Assembly (NCBI GenBank): GCA_963736715.1
Contig: CAVTQA010000047.1
Coordinates: forward strand, 124,001-188,000
Direction of reading: 5' to 3'
DNA: 64,000 nt
From: AP-15 sp963736715
GTDB lineage: Bacteria; Pseudomonadota; Alphaproteobacteria; ATCC43930; CGMCC-115725
Shown here: positions 18,218 through 27,046 of the stretch, piece after piece
How positions within the stretch are numbered: position 1 is the stretch's first letter
Layout of the letters: each line of letters begins with the position of its first letter
The notes under the pieces: model-generated
The model's database searches: none
What the model saw: only the letters and a program-made list of their open reading frames with translations
What the model was told of the DNA's origin: nothing
Made by a program: the position numbers and the translations under genes

Positions 18218-18324
18218 TATCGTCGGTCTCTTAGTTCAGTTAGCGCCGGCGCGACCTCAGTCTGCGTCCCATTCCTTCATTCATCATTAAGGGGGGCCGT
18301 CGATACTGACGGGGGTCCTCAAGC

Positions 18325-19599
18325 TTGGCGCAGCCGATAAAAGTCTTTCTCAGCTCGACGATCTGGCAGCAGGGCGGGCCCTCGTTCATCTCCGGCCGGC
18401 AGCATTATTCTTACGGGAGCGCACGGCGAAAATTCGAGACGGCGCTGCGCTGTCTCGACGTCGAACTCCACGACGTCCCGCGACCCGAGATCTATGCCGC
18501 GCCGGTTTCGCGCGCGTTCCTCGACGAGACCTCGTGTCACCTGATCTTCAAGCCCACCGAATGGATCCGCCTGCTCAAAGGGGTGAGGAACATTGCCTGG
18601 GTCAGTTGGGAATTCGACAAGCTGACCGGGCGCGAAACATCGGGCCCACAACACCCGTTCGCCGATATGCGGCGCATGCTGAGGATCCCGCACGAGATTT
18701 GGACGCCGTGCGAGTTCACCCGTCAGGTGTTTCGCGCCGGCGGCATCCCCAACGTCCACTGCATTCCGGCGCCGATTGCCGTCCCGCGCATGGCGTTGCC
18801 GCTCCGGTTTCCCGACATCCCGCCGGATCTGGACAAAATAGCCTGGATCAATCTGCGCGTCGGTTTTGGCCGCTACGGCGACATCAACCGTTCCTTTCCG
18901 AGCCGTCCCCACCGGCTCAGCGAAATCATCCTCGATTTTTATGGCGGCGAGCAGCCAGTGGTGTTTGTCTCCATACTGAACCCCTATGAGCCGGGGAAAA
19001 ACCTGACTGCGCTGATCGGCGGGTTTCTCGAATTTCACAATCAGCATCCGGGATCGCTGCTGCTGCTCAAGCTGGTCGTCGACAATACGAGCGATCCTCT
19101 GCTCGACGTGCTGACCGGCATTCTGCGATTGCATATCTCGGGTTACGAGCTGATCGACAGCGATGCGGTCTGGCTGGCAACCGCCCAGCTCGCGGAACCG
19201 GCACTGACGGATCTATACCGTTTTTCCTCCGCCTATCTGTGCAGCTCACTGGCCGAAGGTCAAAACACGCCGTTGCAGGAAGCGATGGCCTGGGGAGTGG
19301 TGCCGATCACTAGCCGGCATACGGCGATGCTCGATTACATCTGCGACGACAATGCGGTAATTATCCGCACGCAGCAGCGGCCGATCGACGGGCCGGACAC
19401 CGCAATGGGCATCGATCCAGATGCGAGCTGGCATGTCTGCACGAGCGTCGATGTCGCGTGCGCCTTGCGGCAGTTTGCCGGGCTCGGTGAGGCCGCTCGG
19501 CGGGAGCTGGGCGCACGCGCGCGCGCCACGATCGCGCGCGATTTTTCTGTCGCTACGGCTGCTCGGCTGATCCACAGCCGGCTGTTCCAGCAGCAATGA
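18325..19599 (+). CDS. Glycosyltransferase, GT-B fold
   Basis: A 424-residue protein. ECRs for GT-B enzymes are visible: NIAWVSWEFDKLTGRE and IWTPCEFTRQVFRAGG in the acceptor half, then VFVSILNPYEPGKNLTALIG, LLLLKLVVDN and the donor-site loop SSLAEGQNTPLQEAMAWGVV. The start is a TTG at 18325 (MAQPIKVFLSSTIWQQGGPS); a run of five G lies nine bases before it. First gene of the rightward arm, divergent from the 705-residue glycosyltransferase; the next gene overlaps its stop by four bases (ATGA). Sugar specificity cannot be read from sequence. Confidence 0.85.
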   Translation: MAQPIKVFLSSTIWQQGGPSFISGRQHYSYGSARRKFETALRCLDVELHDVPRPEIYAAPVSRAFLDETSCHLIFKPTEWIRLLKGVRNIAWVSWEFDKLTGRETSGPQHPFADMRRMLRIPHEIWTPCEFTRQVFRAGGIPNVHCIPAPIAVPRMALPLRFPDIPPDLDKIAWINLRVGFGRYGDINRSFPSRPHRLSEIILDFYGGEQPVVFVSILNPYEPGKNLTALIGGFLEFHNQHPGSLLLLKLVVDNTSDPLLDVLTGILRLHISGYELIDSDAVWLATAQLAEPALTDLYRFSSAYLCSSLAEGQNTPLQEAMAWGVVPITSRHTAMLDYICDDNAVIIRTQQRPIDGPDTAMGIDPDASWHVCTSVDVACALRQFAGLGEAARRELGARARATIARDFSVATAARLIHSRLFQQQ

Positions 19600-20747
19600 G
19601 GCACACGGTCTTTCTCGAGGTCGGTCCATTGCAGGAGATCCGCTACTCGGGCATCCCCAATGTGACGTTGAACCTGTGCCGCTATTGGCTGCAGCAGCCG
19701 AGCGACGCCAGCCGCTTTTTTCTCGGGCCCTACCTGATAGACCGCAGCGCGATCGAGGCTGTCGTGGAGGCGCGCAGCGGCGGGATGTTTCAGCTGATGC
19801 TCGTCCGCAAGCAGGCGATCCGCGGTCTCGTCGCCAACGAGGTCAGGCGCTGCCCCAGCCCCGCCGCACTGTTTCCGAACGTCAAATCCATCCAGGGTCT
19901 CTTCGATCTGTCTTTCCAGATCGTGCATGACCTCTCCTTCTTGCTGAGCCCGGAATTCCATCAGCCCGAGACCTTGGCCTATCACGGCCTGACCATCCTC
20001 AGAGACCTCGGCACCAATGCGCGGACCTTTTGCGTGTCGCAGGCGACGGCAGACGATCTCACGTCGTATCTCGCAGTGCCGGCGGACCGGATTACGGTTT
20101 GTCATCCTGGCGCCGACCCGCCGCCGGAAATCGACCGGTACTGGCAAAATCTGCCGGACAGCGAACCCTCGCGTCCCTATGTCGTGGTCCCGGGAACGAT
20201 CGAGCCGCGCAAGAACATCGATATCGTACTGCTCGGCCTGCGGCGCATCCCGCAACTGCTGGCGCACTATGACTGGGTCTTCATCGGGAGCCCGGGATGG
20301 CTGATCGCATTCGACGAGCGCATTTCACAATACGGTCTCGATGAGCCTTATCGCCGCGGCGCGATCAAATGGCTCGGCTATGTCGACGAGTACCAGAAGG
20401 CCTTTCTCTATCGGTACGCAGAAATGGCGGTCTATCCCTCTTTTTTCGAAGGGTTCGGCATCCCGGTCGTCGAAGCCATGTATTTCGGCTGCCCGGTCGC
20501 CTGCTCCTATTCGTCGGGGATACCGGAAGCCGGCGGCGACGCGGCGTTCTATTTCGATCCGACCTCACTGGCGAGCTTCGAGCGGACCCTGTTGGCGGCG
20601 CTGCGGCGGTTGCGGTTCGAACGCGCGGCCATTCGCGCGGCCAGCCGACGTCAGGCCTTGCGTTTCACCTGGCACGGCTTTGCCCGCCGGATCGACGAAG
20701 CGATAGCCGGCGCCGTTGCCGAAAACGCCGGGTCACAGCGATCTTGA
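19596..20747 (+). CDS. Glycosyltransferase family 4 protein
   Basis: A 383-residue GT4 enzyme: FCVSQATADDLTSYLAVPAD, VVVPGTIEPRKNIDIVLLGL, then IKWLGYVDEYQKAFLYRYA and the retaining-GT donor motif YPSFFEGFGIPVVEAMYFGC with its E-x7-E glutamates. The ATG at 19596 overlaps the upstream stop, so it is translationally coupled to the first glycosyltransferase of this arm. Normal family length. Its stop overlaps the following DUF4214-like gene's TTG. Likely acts in the cytoplasm or at the inner membrane face. Confidence 0.9.
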   Translation: MRHTVFLEVGPLQEIRYSGIPNVTLNLCRYWLQQPSDASRFFLGPYLIDRSAIEAVVEARSGGMFQLMLVRKQAIRGLVANEVRRCPSPAALFPNVKSIQGLFDLSFQIVHDLSFLLSPEFHQPETLAYHGLTILRDLGTNARTFCVSQATADDLTSYLAVPADRITVCHPGADPPPEIDRYWQNLPDSEPSRPYVVVPGTIEPRKNIDIVLLGLRRIPQLLAHYDWVFIGSPGWLIAFDERISQYGLDEPYRRGAIKWLGYVDEYQKAFLYRYAEMAVYPSFFEGFGIPVVEAMYFGCPVACSYSSGIPEAGGDAAFYFDPTSLASFERTLLAALRRLRFERAAIRAASRRQALRFTWHGFARRIDEAIAGAVAENAGSQRS

Positions 20748-21040
20748 GTGATCGAGAGATCATCGGCTTTCCTCGGCCGAGCGCCGAACGGCGGTTCGAG
20801 CTGATCGCCGAATTGCGCCGGCAGCGGCAGGCCGAGATCGCACGGATCACCGGGATCGCGACGCGGCTCGCAGCACGGTTTGGCGCCGAGACGGCCGTCG
20901 GGTTTCTCTATTGCGAGATCCTTGGGCGCTCGCCCGATCGTGAAGATCTTCTCAGTTACGCGGAGCCCCTCCACCGGAGACCCTCAATGGTGCCGATAAT
21001 TGTCGAGCAACTCGTCACGATCGCGTATTCACAGCAATGA
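20744..21040 (+). CDS. Small DUF4214-like protein
   Basis: A 98-residue protein starting at a TTG that overlaps the preceding TGA (TTGA). Its centre, AVGFLYCEILGRSPDREDLLSY, is the DUF4214-type helix pair, and the N-terminus RPSAERRFELIAELRRQRQA is a charged amphipathic helix. It ends convergently 12 bases inside the neighbouring glycosyltransferase. It occupies the same place in the right arm as the 164-residue DUF4214 protein does in the left arm. Start codon is inferred from coupling; no other start preserves the domain. Confidence 0.65.
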   Translation: MSDREIIGFPRPSAERRFELIAELRRQRQAEIARITGIATRLAARFGAETAVGFLYCEILGRSPDREDLLSYAEPLHRRPSMVPIIVEQLVTIAYSQQ

Positions 21041-22243
21041 GCGCAGCAGGTCCAGATAGGCCGGCAGAGTGACCGTTTGGACGTCGTAACGGTCGATCGC
21101 AGTCTGCCGCGCCGCTGTGCGAATTGTGTTGCCGGCACTGTCGTTATTGGTCGCCAGCGCACTCGCAATCCGGTCGGCCAGCGCCTCCACATCGAAGAAA
21201 TCGACCAGGCGGCCGTTCTCTCCGTCGCGCATCACTTCCTCGACCGGCGGCGTGCGGGAGCCGACGACGAGGCAGCCGGCCGACATCGCTTCGAGCAACG
21301 ACCATGACAGCACGAACGGGTAGGTGAGATAGACGTGAACCGTCGAGATCTGCAACACAGTCAGATATTGCTGGTAAGGCAGGTGCCCGAGAAAGTGGAT
21401 GCGCCTCAGATCGAGCCTGCCATCCAGCTCATCGAGCATTTGCGCCCGCCAGCTGACCGCCCCTTCAGGCTGGCGTCCATAGCTGACGCCGTCATTGCCG
21501 ACGATCAGCACCTGCGCCGCCGGCCGCGTTTCGAGCACCCTCGGCAGGGCTCGCATGAACATATGAAAGCCGCGGTAGGGTTCGAGGTCGCGCGCGCTAT
21601 AGGTGACAATCTCGTCCGTCCGCGACAGCGAGCGGCCGCTGCTCAGCCACAGGCGCGCCGTCGGGTCGGGCCGCACCAAGCTCGTATCGACCCCTTCATG
21701 CACGACCGTGATGCGGTCCCGGTAGCGTTTGGGATATTGCGAGCGCTGCCATTCGGTTGGGCTCTGGCCCCAATCGACCGCGTCGAGACCGAGCAGGTTC
21801 AGCGCATTGCGCGTCCGCAGCCGCATCGGCGCGTCCGGTTCCGGCGGAAATTCACGGTCGAAATCGACATCCGATCCGCTCGCCCGATAGAAGAATTCAA
21901 AATAGCCGAGCAGCGGGGTTTGCGGCCATAAATCCTTGACGTAGAGAATTTCTCCCCACCCGTTGTGGCCGATCACGATGTCCGGCACAAACCCGTCGCG
22001 GGCGAGCCATTCGCACAGCCGCGCCACCGCCAGCCCGTTCGCCACCCCTCCCTCCAACTCGCGCGTATAAGCGTGCTCGTCGCCAGAGGGCGCGGACGGT
22101 TGGTATTCGAGCTTGCGGACGCCGGCGATCTGGGCAGCCCGCGGCTGGGTGATGAAGCTGACTTCGTGCCCGCTCTGCGCCAGATGGCGCGCGATATGGA
22201 CGTATTGGCCAGGCATGTTCTGGTGGATGAACAAAAACTTCAT
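21029..22243 (-). CDS. Glycosyltransferase family 4 protein
   Basis: A 404-residue GT4 enzyme. It opens with MKFLFIHQNMPGQYVHIARH, has VVHEGVDTSLVRPDPTARLW, the second-domain start IVTYSARDLEPYRGFHMFMR, RRIHFLGHLPYQQYLTVLQI and the donor loop PFVLSWSLLEAMSAGCLVVG. In this last motif the usual FEGFG is replaced by FVLSWSLLE, as in a recognised GT4 subgroup. ATG 22243 is four bases after the methyltransferase stop, so the two are co-transcribed. It ends convergent with the DUF4214-like gene, overlapping by 12 bases. Confidence 0.9.
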   Translation of the reverse strand: MKFLFIHQNMPGQYVHIARHLAQSGHEVSFITQPRAAQIAGVRKLEYQPSAPSGDEHAYTRELEGGVANGLAVARLCEWLARDGFVPDIVIGHNGWGEILYVKDLWPQTPLLGYFEFFYRASGSDVDFDREFPPEPDAPMRLRTRNALNLLGLDAVDWGQSPTEWQRSQYPKRYRDRITVVHEGVDTSLVRPDPTARLWLSSGRSLSRTDEIVTYSARDLEPYRGFHMFMRALPRVLETRPAAQVLIVGNDGVSYGRQPEGAVSWRAQMLDELDGRLDLRRIHFLGHLPYQQYLTVLQISTVHVYLTYPFVLSWSLLEAMSAGCLVVGSRTPPVEEVMRDGENGRLVDFFDVEALADRIASALATNNDSAGNTIRTAARQTAIDRYDVQTVTLPAYLDLLRSLL

Positions 22244-22247
22244 CGGT

Positions 22248-22886
22248 TCAGCCTCGCCCGGGTTTGTGGCCCGTAGCCCACAAATCGAACGAAGTGCCCT
22301 GGCGCAGGGAGACCTCGAGGAAGCCCGCTTCGATCAGCAGCTTGTGCAGGCTTCGCGCGGTAAATCCGGTGCGGTGCGCCATGAACTGGTTCCCGCGCGC
22401 CAACGAAGCAGTGTGTCCGAAGATCATGTCGAGCGGCGTGATCGGGCCGCTTTGGGAGATGTAGGCGCTGTCCTCGAGTCGATCCTCGGCGACGAGCCGA
22501 GCGACCTGCTGCAGGTCCGGCAATGTCAGCAGCAGCAGGCCATGCGGCTTCAGCACTCGCAGAAACTCGGCGAGCGCCAGCGGCACTTCGTGCCGCTGCA
22601 GATGTTCGAGATTGTGTGAGGACCAGACGGCGTCGACCGAATCGGCAGCGACCGGACTGATGTCGGTTATCGAGCACACTATGTCGGGTTGCACGGCAGG
22701 GTCGAGGTCGAGCCGAATCTCGCGCCATTCGGGTCCGTGAAAATGGCGGTGCAGCTTCTGCCGCAACGGATAGCCGCAGCCGACATTCAATACGGTCTTG
22801 GACAGCGCGGCGCCCGCATCGGGCGAGTACGGGCCGGGCGAGTATGGGCCGGGTGAGTATGGGCCGGGCGAGCCTATGTCGGACAT
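22248..22886 (-). CDS. Class I SAM-dependent methyltransferase with N-terminal tandem repeat
   Basis: A 212-residue methyltransferase: motif I TVLNVGCGYPLRQKLH, the acidic DLDPAVQPD strand, then VDAVWSSHNLEHLQRHEVP and LLLLTLPDLQQVARLV. The substrate is likely a sugar or glycolipid given its position between the ChW-like gene and a glycosyltransferase. Residues 7-22 are a repeated five-residue unit SPGPY, encoded by a 15-base tandem repeat; this tail is absent from ordinary relatives and its copy number may vary. Start at ATG 22886 (MSDIGSPGPY). Sits 41 bases after the ChW-like gene. Confidence 0.85.
   Translation of the reverse strand: MSDIGSPGPYSPGPYSPGPYSPDAGAALSKTVLNVGCGYPLRQKLHRHFHGPEWREIRLDLDPAVQPDIVCSITDISPVAADSVDAVWSSHNLEHLQRHEVPLALAEFLRVLKPHGLLLLTLPDLQQVARLVAEDRLEDSAYISQSGPITPLDMIFGHTASLARGNQFMAHRTGFTARSLHKLLIEAGFLEVSLRQGTSFDLWATGHKPGRG
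22821..22875. repeat. 15-base in-frame tandem repeat
   Basis: Three full and one partial copy of the unit GGGCGAGTATGGGCC (given strand), differing at one or two positions. Because 15 is a multiple of three, changes in copy number would lengthen or shorten the methyltransferase N-terminus by five residues without breaking the frame. Confidence 0.9.
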
Positions 22887-22927
22887 TAGCGGTATCTCGC
22901 CTTCGAGGCGATTGAATGGCCGCCGAC

Positions 22928-23797
22928 CTAACGATGAGACCGTCGGATCAGGCGCACATTGATCGCCTCCAGCGGGTCGTCGGTAATCGTCGGAATACAG
23001 AGTTCGCCATTGCGCTGCGGGCCCGCTACGCCGCTGTCGAAAAAGGCGCCCTGGTAGACGACGTCGAACCGCTCTGCGGCATGGGGCGCCAGACGGATCG
23101 CGAACCCGGTCAATGGAAGCCTCTGCCCACGCGTGCCGCAGAGCTTGGCATCGGTGACCCAGGGTGTCTGTCGCCCCTTCGGGCCCAATGCCTTGAATTC
23201 GATGTCGCGCGCCAGCAATGTGTCAATCGGACGGATGCTAAAGGCTTCGATGCGCAATTTCTTGCCGCGGTTGCCGACCCAGCCTTCCCCTGGAAAGCGC
23301 CGGTCCCCGAGTCGCTCCACATGGAGCACGATTTCGCTGTGGATTTCCCCCGGATAGCCGGCCGGATCGGGGGATCGGGGCCCCGCTCCATTCGAACGGG
23401 GCCGATCGAGCCGCCGCACGTGGATATCGGGTACGGTAACGGTCTGCGCCGGAAGACCGTAGGCGGTGACGAGTACATGTGCGCCACCCGCCGGCGACTT
23501 GACGATGACCGTCCCACCCTCCCGGTCGAGCCAGCTGTCGCCGCGTCCGGAGGTGCCGATGATCTCAGCACTCCGTTCTCGCTCATTCCACAGCGCGGAG
23601 ACGTGCACCGCGGGCACTTGGAGTTTGGCCACCTGGCCGAGCATGCCGAGGCTCTCGCCGATTTCGAGGGCGTGAAGACCCTGCTCGAGCGCCACGATAT
23701 TGGCCATTGTGGAAGGCTGATCGGATCTTCCGAGCGTTCTCTCCTCCGGCATCGCGTCGGTCGGCTCGAAGCGGCTGGCCTCAATTGAATGGATCAC
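22928..23797 (-). CDS. Protein of unknown function with ChW-like (hydrophobic-W) region
   Basis: Up to 289 residues. The middle (about 145-215) reads GYPGEIHSEIVLHVE ... GEGWVGNRGKKLRIEAFSIR and DIEFKALGPKGRQTPWVTDA ... LPLTGFAIRL, which resembles the 'W-x-x-[DN]G-x-x-x-G-T-x-G-x-x-x-R-[IL]-E-A-[IF]' ChW motif found in surface proteins. The N-terminal 100 residues are strand-rich and unassigned. No signal peptide or membrane helix. The GTG start at 23797 is uncertain; ATG 23707 (MANIVALEQG) is equally plausible. It heads the leftward operon with the methyltransferase and glycosyltransferase. Domain call is tentative. Confidence 0.5.
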   Translation of the reverse strand: MIHSIEASRFEPTDAMPEERTLGRSDQPSTMANIVALEQGLHALEIGESLGMLGQVAKLQVPAVHVSALWNERERSAEIIGTSGRGDSWLDREGGTVIVKSPAGGAHVLVTAYGLPAQTVTVPDIHVRRLDRPRSNGAGPRSPDPAGYPGEIHSEIVLHVERLGDRRFPGEGWVGNRGKKLRIEAFSIRPIDTLLARDIEFKALGPKGRQTPWVTDAKLCGTRGQRLPLTGFAIRLAPHAAERFDVVYQGAFFDSGVAGPQRNGELCIPTITDDPLEAINVRLIRRSHR

Positions 23798-23833
23798 GAT
23801 TTTTTCTCTGTTTGCGGGAATAACGTTTTAGAT

Positions 23834-23850
23834 CGCTCTTGATAAGAGCG
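23834..23850. promoter_or_regulatory. Perfect 7-bp inverted repeat in a divergent promoter region
   Basis: CGCTCTT-GAT-AAGAGCG lies 37 bases before the ChW-like gene's GTG, in the AT-rich 256-base gap shared with the divergent response regulator gene. It could be an operator or a 5' leader hairpin. The position fits a regulatory site, but nothing identifies the protein that would bind it. Confidence 0.35.
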
Positions 23851-24053
23851 CCCTCTCCATTAACGCGCAAATCTGACGCCTTTGTTAATCTCGCCCTGAA
23901 TAACCAAATGAACCGTTTATCTATTTAAAGAAAATTCGAACAAATGCCTGATGAGTTCAGGGTAAATAAACTAATTTCAAAACATTTCTAGTTGCTACGG
24001 CTCGAGACAATTTGCTATACACGGTTGCAGCATAAGATCAGGATCAACTGTCG

Positions 24054-24815
24054 ATGAGCGAAGCCACGACTATATTATTTGCACGTGAAGATTTGTCGAT
24101 ACCAGGGGATGCAGAAGTCCGGATATCAGGACCCGATCGGTCGGATTCGATCCAAGCCCATTTTTTTGACCTGATCAGCCGCAACAGCCCCGATGTGATA
24201 GTCCTCGATTTCAGCCGTGCGGCGGGGGCCGGTACCGATACGATACTCACGGTAAGGCGGCGGACCGATGTTCCGATACTGGTAGTGTGCAGTCCTGAAC
24301 AACCGCAGATCGAAAATTACCGCATTGCCGGCGCAGCGGATTGTATTGCCGCACCGGTCGACATTGTTAGCTTGAACCAGACAATACAACGGATCGTGCG
24401 GGTCAGGGGCCGCGGCAGGCCGGTGGCGAGCAGAGCTCCCGACAATTTCCGGTTCGCCGGAGTTAGTTTTTATCCAGGCCGCAATCTGCTCATGGGGCCG
24501 GCCGGCAACAACATAGACCTGACAACTTCGGAGGCCCGTCTGCTGACGCATTTCGTGTCGCGGCCTTGGACGCTCTGCACACGCAGCGAAATCGGCGAAC
24601 TGCTTTATGGACGCGAGCACTCGGTCGGCGACCGTGCCATCGATGTCGTGGTCAATCGCCTTCGCAAAAAGCTGGTTTTGGCCGGCGGGATTGACGCGGA
24701 GCAGCTGATCAAGACCGAGTTCCGCCACGGCTATTTGCTGGCGGCCGAGGTGGCGACATTGCCCCATGAGGCATCGCTCCCGCCCCGTACCGTAGTGGCG
24801 CCGCAGCACTCATGA
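24054..24815 (+). CDS. OmpR-type response regulator with an atypical receiver domain
   Basis: A 253-residue regulator. Residues 5-115 fold like a receiver: the phospho-acceptor position is Asp52 (DVIVLDFSR) and Ser80 replaces the usual Thr/Ser switch, but the conserved Lys before Pro101 is Ala100 (CIAAPVD), and the acidic pair after the first strand is degenerate (FARED). Residues 130-230 are a winged-helix DNA-binding domain (LTTSEARLLTHFVSR, then VGDRAIDVVVNRLRKKL). No histidine kinase is nearby. Its stop overlaps the transporter ATG (ATGA), so it is the first gene of the secretion operon and probably regulates it. Phosphorylation-independent control is my inference from the lost Lys. Confidence 0.85.
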   Translation: MSEATTILFAREDLSIPGDAEVRISGPDRSDSIQAHFFDLISRNSPDVIVLDFSRAAGAGTDTILTVRRRTDVPILVVCSPEQPQIENYRIAGAADCIAAPVDIVSLNQTIQRIVRVRGRGRPVASRAPDNFRFAGVSFYPGRNLLMGPAGNNIDLTTSEARLLTHFVSRPWTLCTRSEIGELLYGREHSVGDRAIDVVVNRLRKKLVLAGGIDAEQLIKTEFRHGYLLAAEVATLPHEASLPPRTVVAPQHS

Positions 24816-27046
24816 CCACCATCTTCGGGCCGCTGGACTGTAATCGTGCTCCCGCTGCCGGGGCGGCGCTGCTCGGCGCCCTGGCAATCGTGGCACGGCA
24901 TCGCGGGATTCATCTCAGCCCGGCGCAGCTGCGGCGCGATCACCGGATCGCAGCAGACGGCCCGACGCCGGAAGAGCTGCTCCGGGTTACCCGCGCCAAC
25001 GGCCTGAGGGCAGTGCCCACGCGGCTCGGCTTTGACGATCTGATGCAGATGGGGCGGGCATTGCCTGCCGTCCTGCTGCTGAACAACGGCTGCGCTATGG
25101 TTCTGCTGCGGGCCGAGACGAAGGCACAGCCGCCGCACGTCGTGGTACAAGACCCGCTGGCGGGCGAGGATGCGCCCTTGAACCTGGACGCGCAGCGGCT
25201 GGCTTTGGCGTGGTCGGGCGACGTCATCCTCATCAAGCGCGACTACCGCCTTAGCGACGAGGATCAGCCGTTCGGGTTGCGCCTGATTGCGGCACAACTG
25301 TTCCGCGACCGCCGCCTCGTCCGGGACATTGGCGTGGCGGCGATCTTGCTGAGCTTTTTGGCGCTCGGCCCCATCATGTTCTGGCGATTGCTGATCGACC
25401 GGGTCGTCTATTTCCAAAGCCTCGACACGCTCGCCGTCTTATGCGTCACGATGCTGGTGTTGATCATATTCGAGACGATGTTCGGCTATTTACGCCGCTT
25501 TCTCGTCCTTCACATCACCGCCCGGATCGACGCCCACCTGTACACCTACATGTTCAACAAGGTGTTGAACCTGCCTCTGGATTTTTTTGAGCGGTCGTCG
25601 ACCGGAATGATCACCCGCGACATGAACGAGATGTTCAAGATCCGCGGGTTTTTGACGGGACAGGTATTCGGCACGGTGCTCGACAGCTTCGTGTTGCTGA
25701 TATTTCTGCCGATCATGTTTTTCTTCAGCGCGATCCTGACCGGAACGGTGCTGGGGTTTTGCGGGCTGATATGCCTGTGGATCATCTGGATGCTGCCGGC
25801 GCTGCGCCGCAAGGGCGCGGCCGCGTTCCGCGCCGAAGGTCTAAAAAATGCATTTCTGGTGGAGAACCTGCAGGGCATCCGGACGGTGAAGTCGCTGGCG
25901 CTAGATGCGCGCCAGCGGCACGAGTGGGACGTCCGCGTGGCTACGGCGGCGCGGCTGCGCCTCGATGAAGGGCGGACCGCCAATGTCATCCAGACCGTCG
26001 TCACGCCCCTCGAAAGACTGATGGTCAACGGCACCTTTGCTCTCGCCGTTTATCTCGCGATCACCACGAAAGATCAGGTCTATGTCGGCGCTCTGGTCGC
26101 GTTCATGATGCTGACCCAGCGGGTGGCCGCTCCCTTGGTCCAAATGTCGCAGTTGCTGCAGCAATATGACGAGGCGCAGCTTGCGGTTAAGGCGGTCTCC
26201 AACCTTGTCAACCAACCCGCCGAGGAGGGCCGGTCAAAGGCTGGCATCCGCACCCCGCTGAACGGCCGCATCGAGTTCGAGAATGTGCGATTTAGCTATC
26301 GCGGCTCATCCGCGCCGGCGCTGGACGGCGTCTCGTTCACTGCCCCGGAGGGCACTATTCTCGGCATCATGGGTCGCAGCGGCTCGGGCAAAACTACAGT
26401 GACCCGGCTGCTGCAGATGCTGCACGGCAATTACGAGGGACTGATCAAGATCGACGGCAATGATTTGCGGGAAATCGACGTCGACCATCTGCGCTCCAGC
26501 CTCGGGGTGGTGCTGCAGGACAATTTTTTGTTCAGTGGCACGATCCGTGAGGCCATCGCGGCGTCAAAGCCGGATGCGAGCTTCGAGGAGATTGTTTACG
26601 CCGCGCGGCTGGCGGGCGCGGAGGAGTTTATCGAACACCTGCCTCGCGGCTACGAGACGCACGTCCAGGAAGGCTCCTCCAATCTGTCAGGCGGGCAGCG
26701 CCAGCGCCTGGCGATTGCCCGTGCGTTGATCGGCGATCCGCGCATCCTGATCCTCGACGAGGCGACAAGTGCTCTCGACGCCGAGAGCGAGGCGATCGTC
26801 AATGCGAATTTGCTGCGGATCGCCAAGGGCCGCACGCTCGTGATCATTTCCCACCGCCTCTCGGTGCTGGTCAAAGCCGACACCGTATTGGTGCTCGAAC
26901 GCGGCCGGGTCTACGATTCCGGCCGGCACGAAGAGCTGCTCGAGCGTTGCGACATCTATCGCGGGCTCTGGCATCAGCAAAATCAGCATTTCCAAACCAG
27001 GCCGTCCCATGCGCTTGTTCCGCTTCGCGCCGACACCGCAGCGTAG
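24812..27046 (+). CDS. Type I secretion ABC transporter (HlyB/PrtD-like) with inactive C39-like domain
   Basis: A 744-residue inner-membrane exporter. Residues 1-140 form a peptidase C39-like domain lacking the catalytic Cys (the segment is GAALLGALAIVARHRGI) but keeping PHVVVQDPLAG; such domains act as substrate chaperones rather than proteases. A six-helix ABC permease follows (about 165-440), then the ATPase: Walker A GRSGSGKTT at about 520, Q-loop LQDNFLFSGT, signature LSGGQRQRLAIARAL, Walker B ILILDEATSALD and VIISHRLS. It would pair with the HlyD-type adaptor, which overlaps its last 38 bases, and with a TolC not present here. No RTX substrate gene lies in the window. Confidence 0.9.
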   Translation: MTTIFGPLDCNRAPAAGAALLGALAIVARHRGIHLSPAQLRRDHRIAADGPTPEELLRVTRANGLRAVPTRLGFDDLMQMGRALPAVLLLNNGCAMVLLRAETKAQPPHVVVQDPLAGEDAPLNLDAQRLALAWSGDVILIKRDYRLSDEDQPFGLRLIAAQLFRDRRLVRDIGVAAILLSFLALGPIMFWRLLIDRVVYFQSLDTLAVLCVTMLVLIIFETMFGYLRRFLVLHITARIDAHLYTYMFNKVLNLPLDFFERSSTGMITRDMNEMFKIRGFLTGQVFGTVLDSFVLLIFLPIMFFFSAILTGTVLGFCGLICLWIIWMLPALRRKGAAAFRAEGLKNAFLVENLQGIRTVKSLALDARQRHEWDVRVATAARLRLDEGRTANVIQTVVTPLERLMVNGTFALAVYLAITTKDQVYVGALVAFMMLTQRVAAPLVQMSQLLQQYDEAQLAVKAVSNLVNQPAEEGRSKAGIRTPLNGRIEFENVRFSYRGSSAPALDGVSFTAPEGTILGIMGRSGSGKTTVTRLLQMLHGNYEGLIKIDGNDLREIDVDHLRSSLGVVLQDNFLFSGTIREAIAASKPDASFEEIVYAARLAGAEEFIEHLPRGYETHVQEGSSNLSGGQRQRLAIARALIGDPRILILDEATSALDAESEAIVNANLLRIAKGRTLVIISHRLSVLVKADTVLVLERGRVYDSGRHEELLERCDIYRGLWHQQNQHFQTRPSHALVPLRADTAA

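Noticed and set aside
16169..18340. 723-residue plus-strand open frame across the 705-residue glycosyltransferase
   Set aside because: Antisense shadow created by high GC; no family motifs and the minus-strand protein has clear GT4 signatures.
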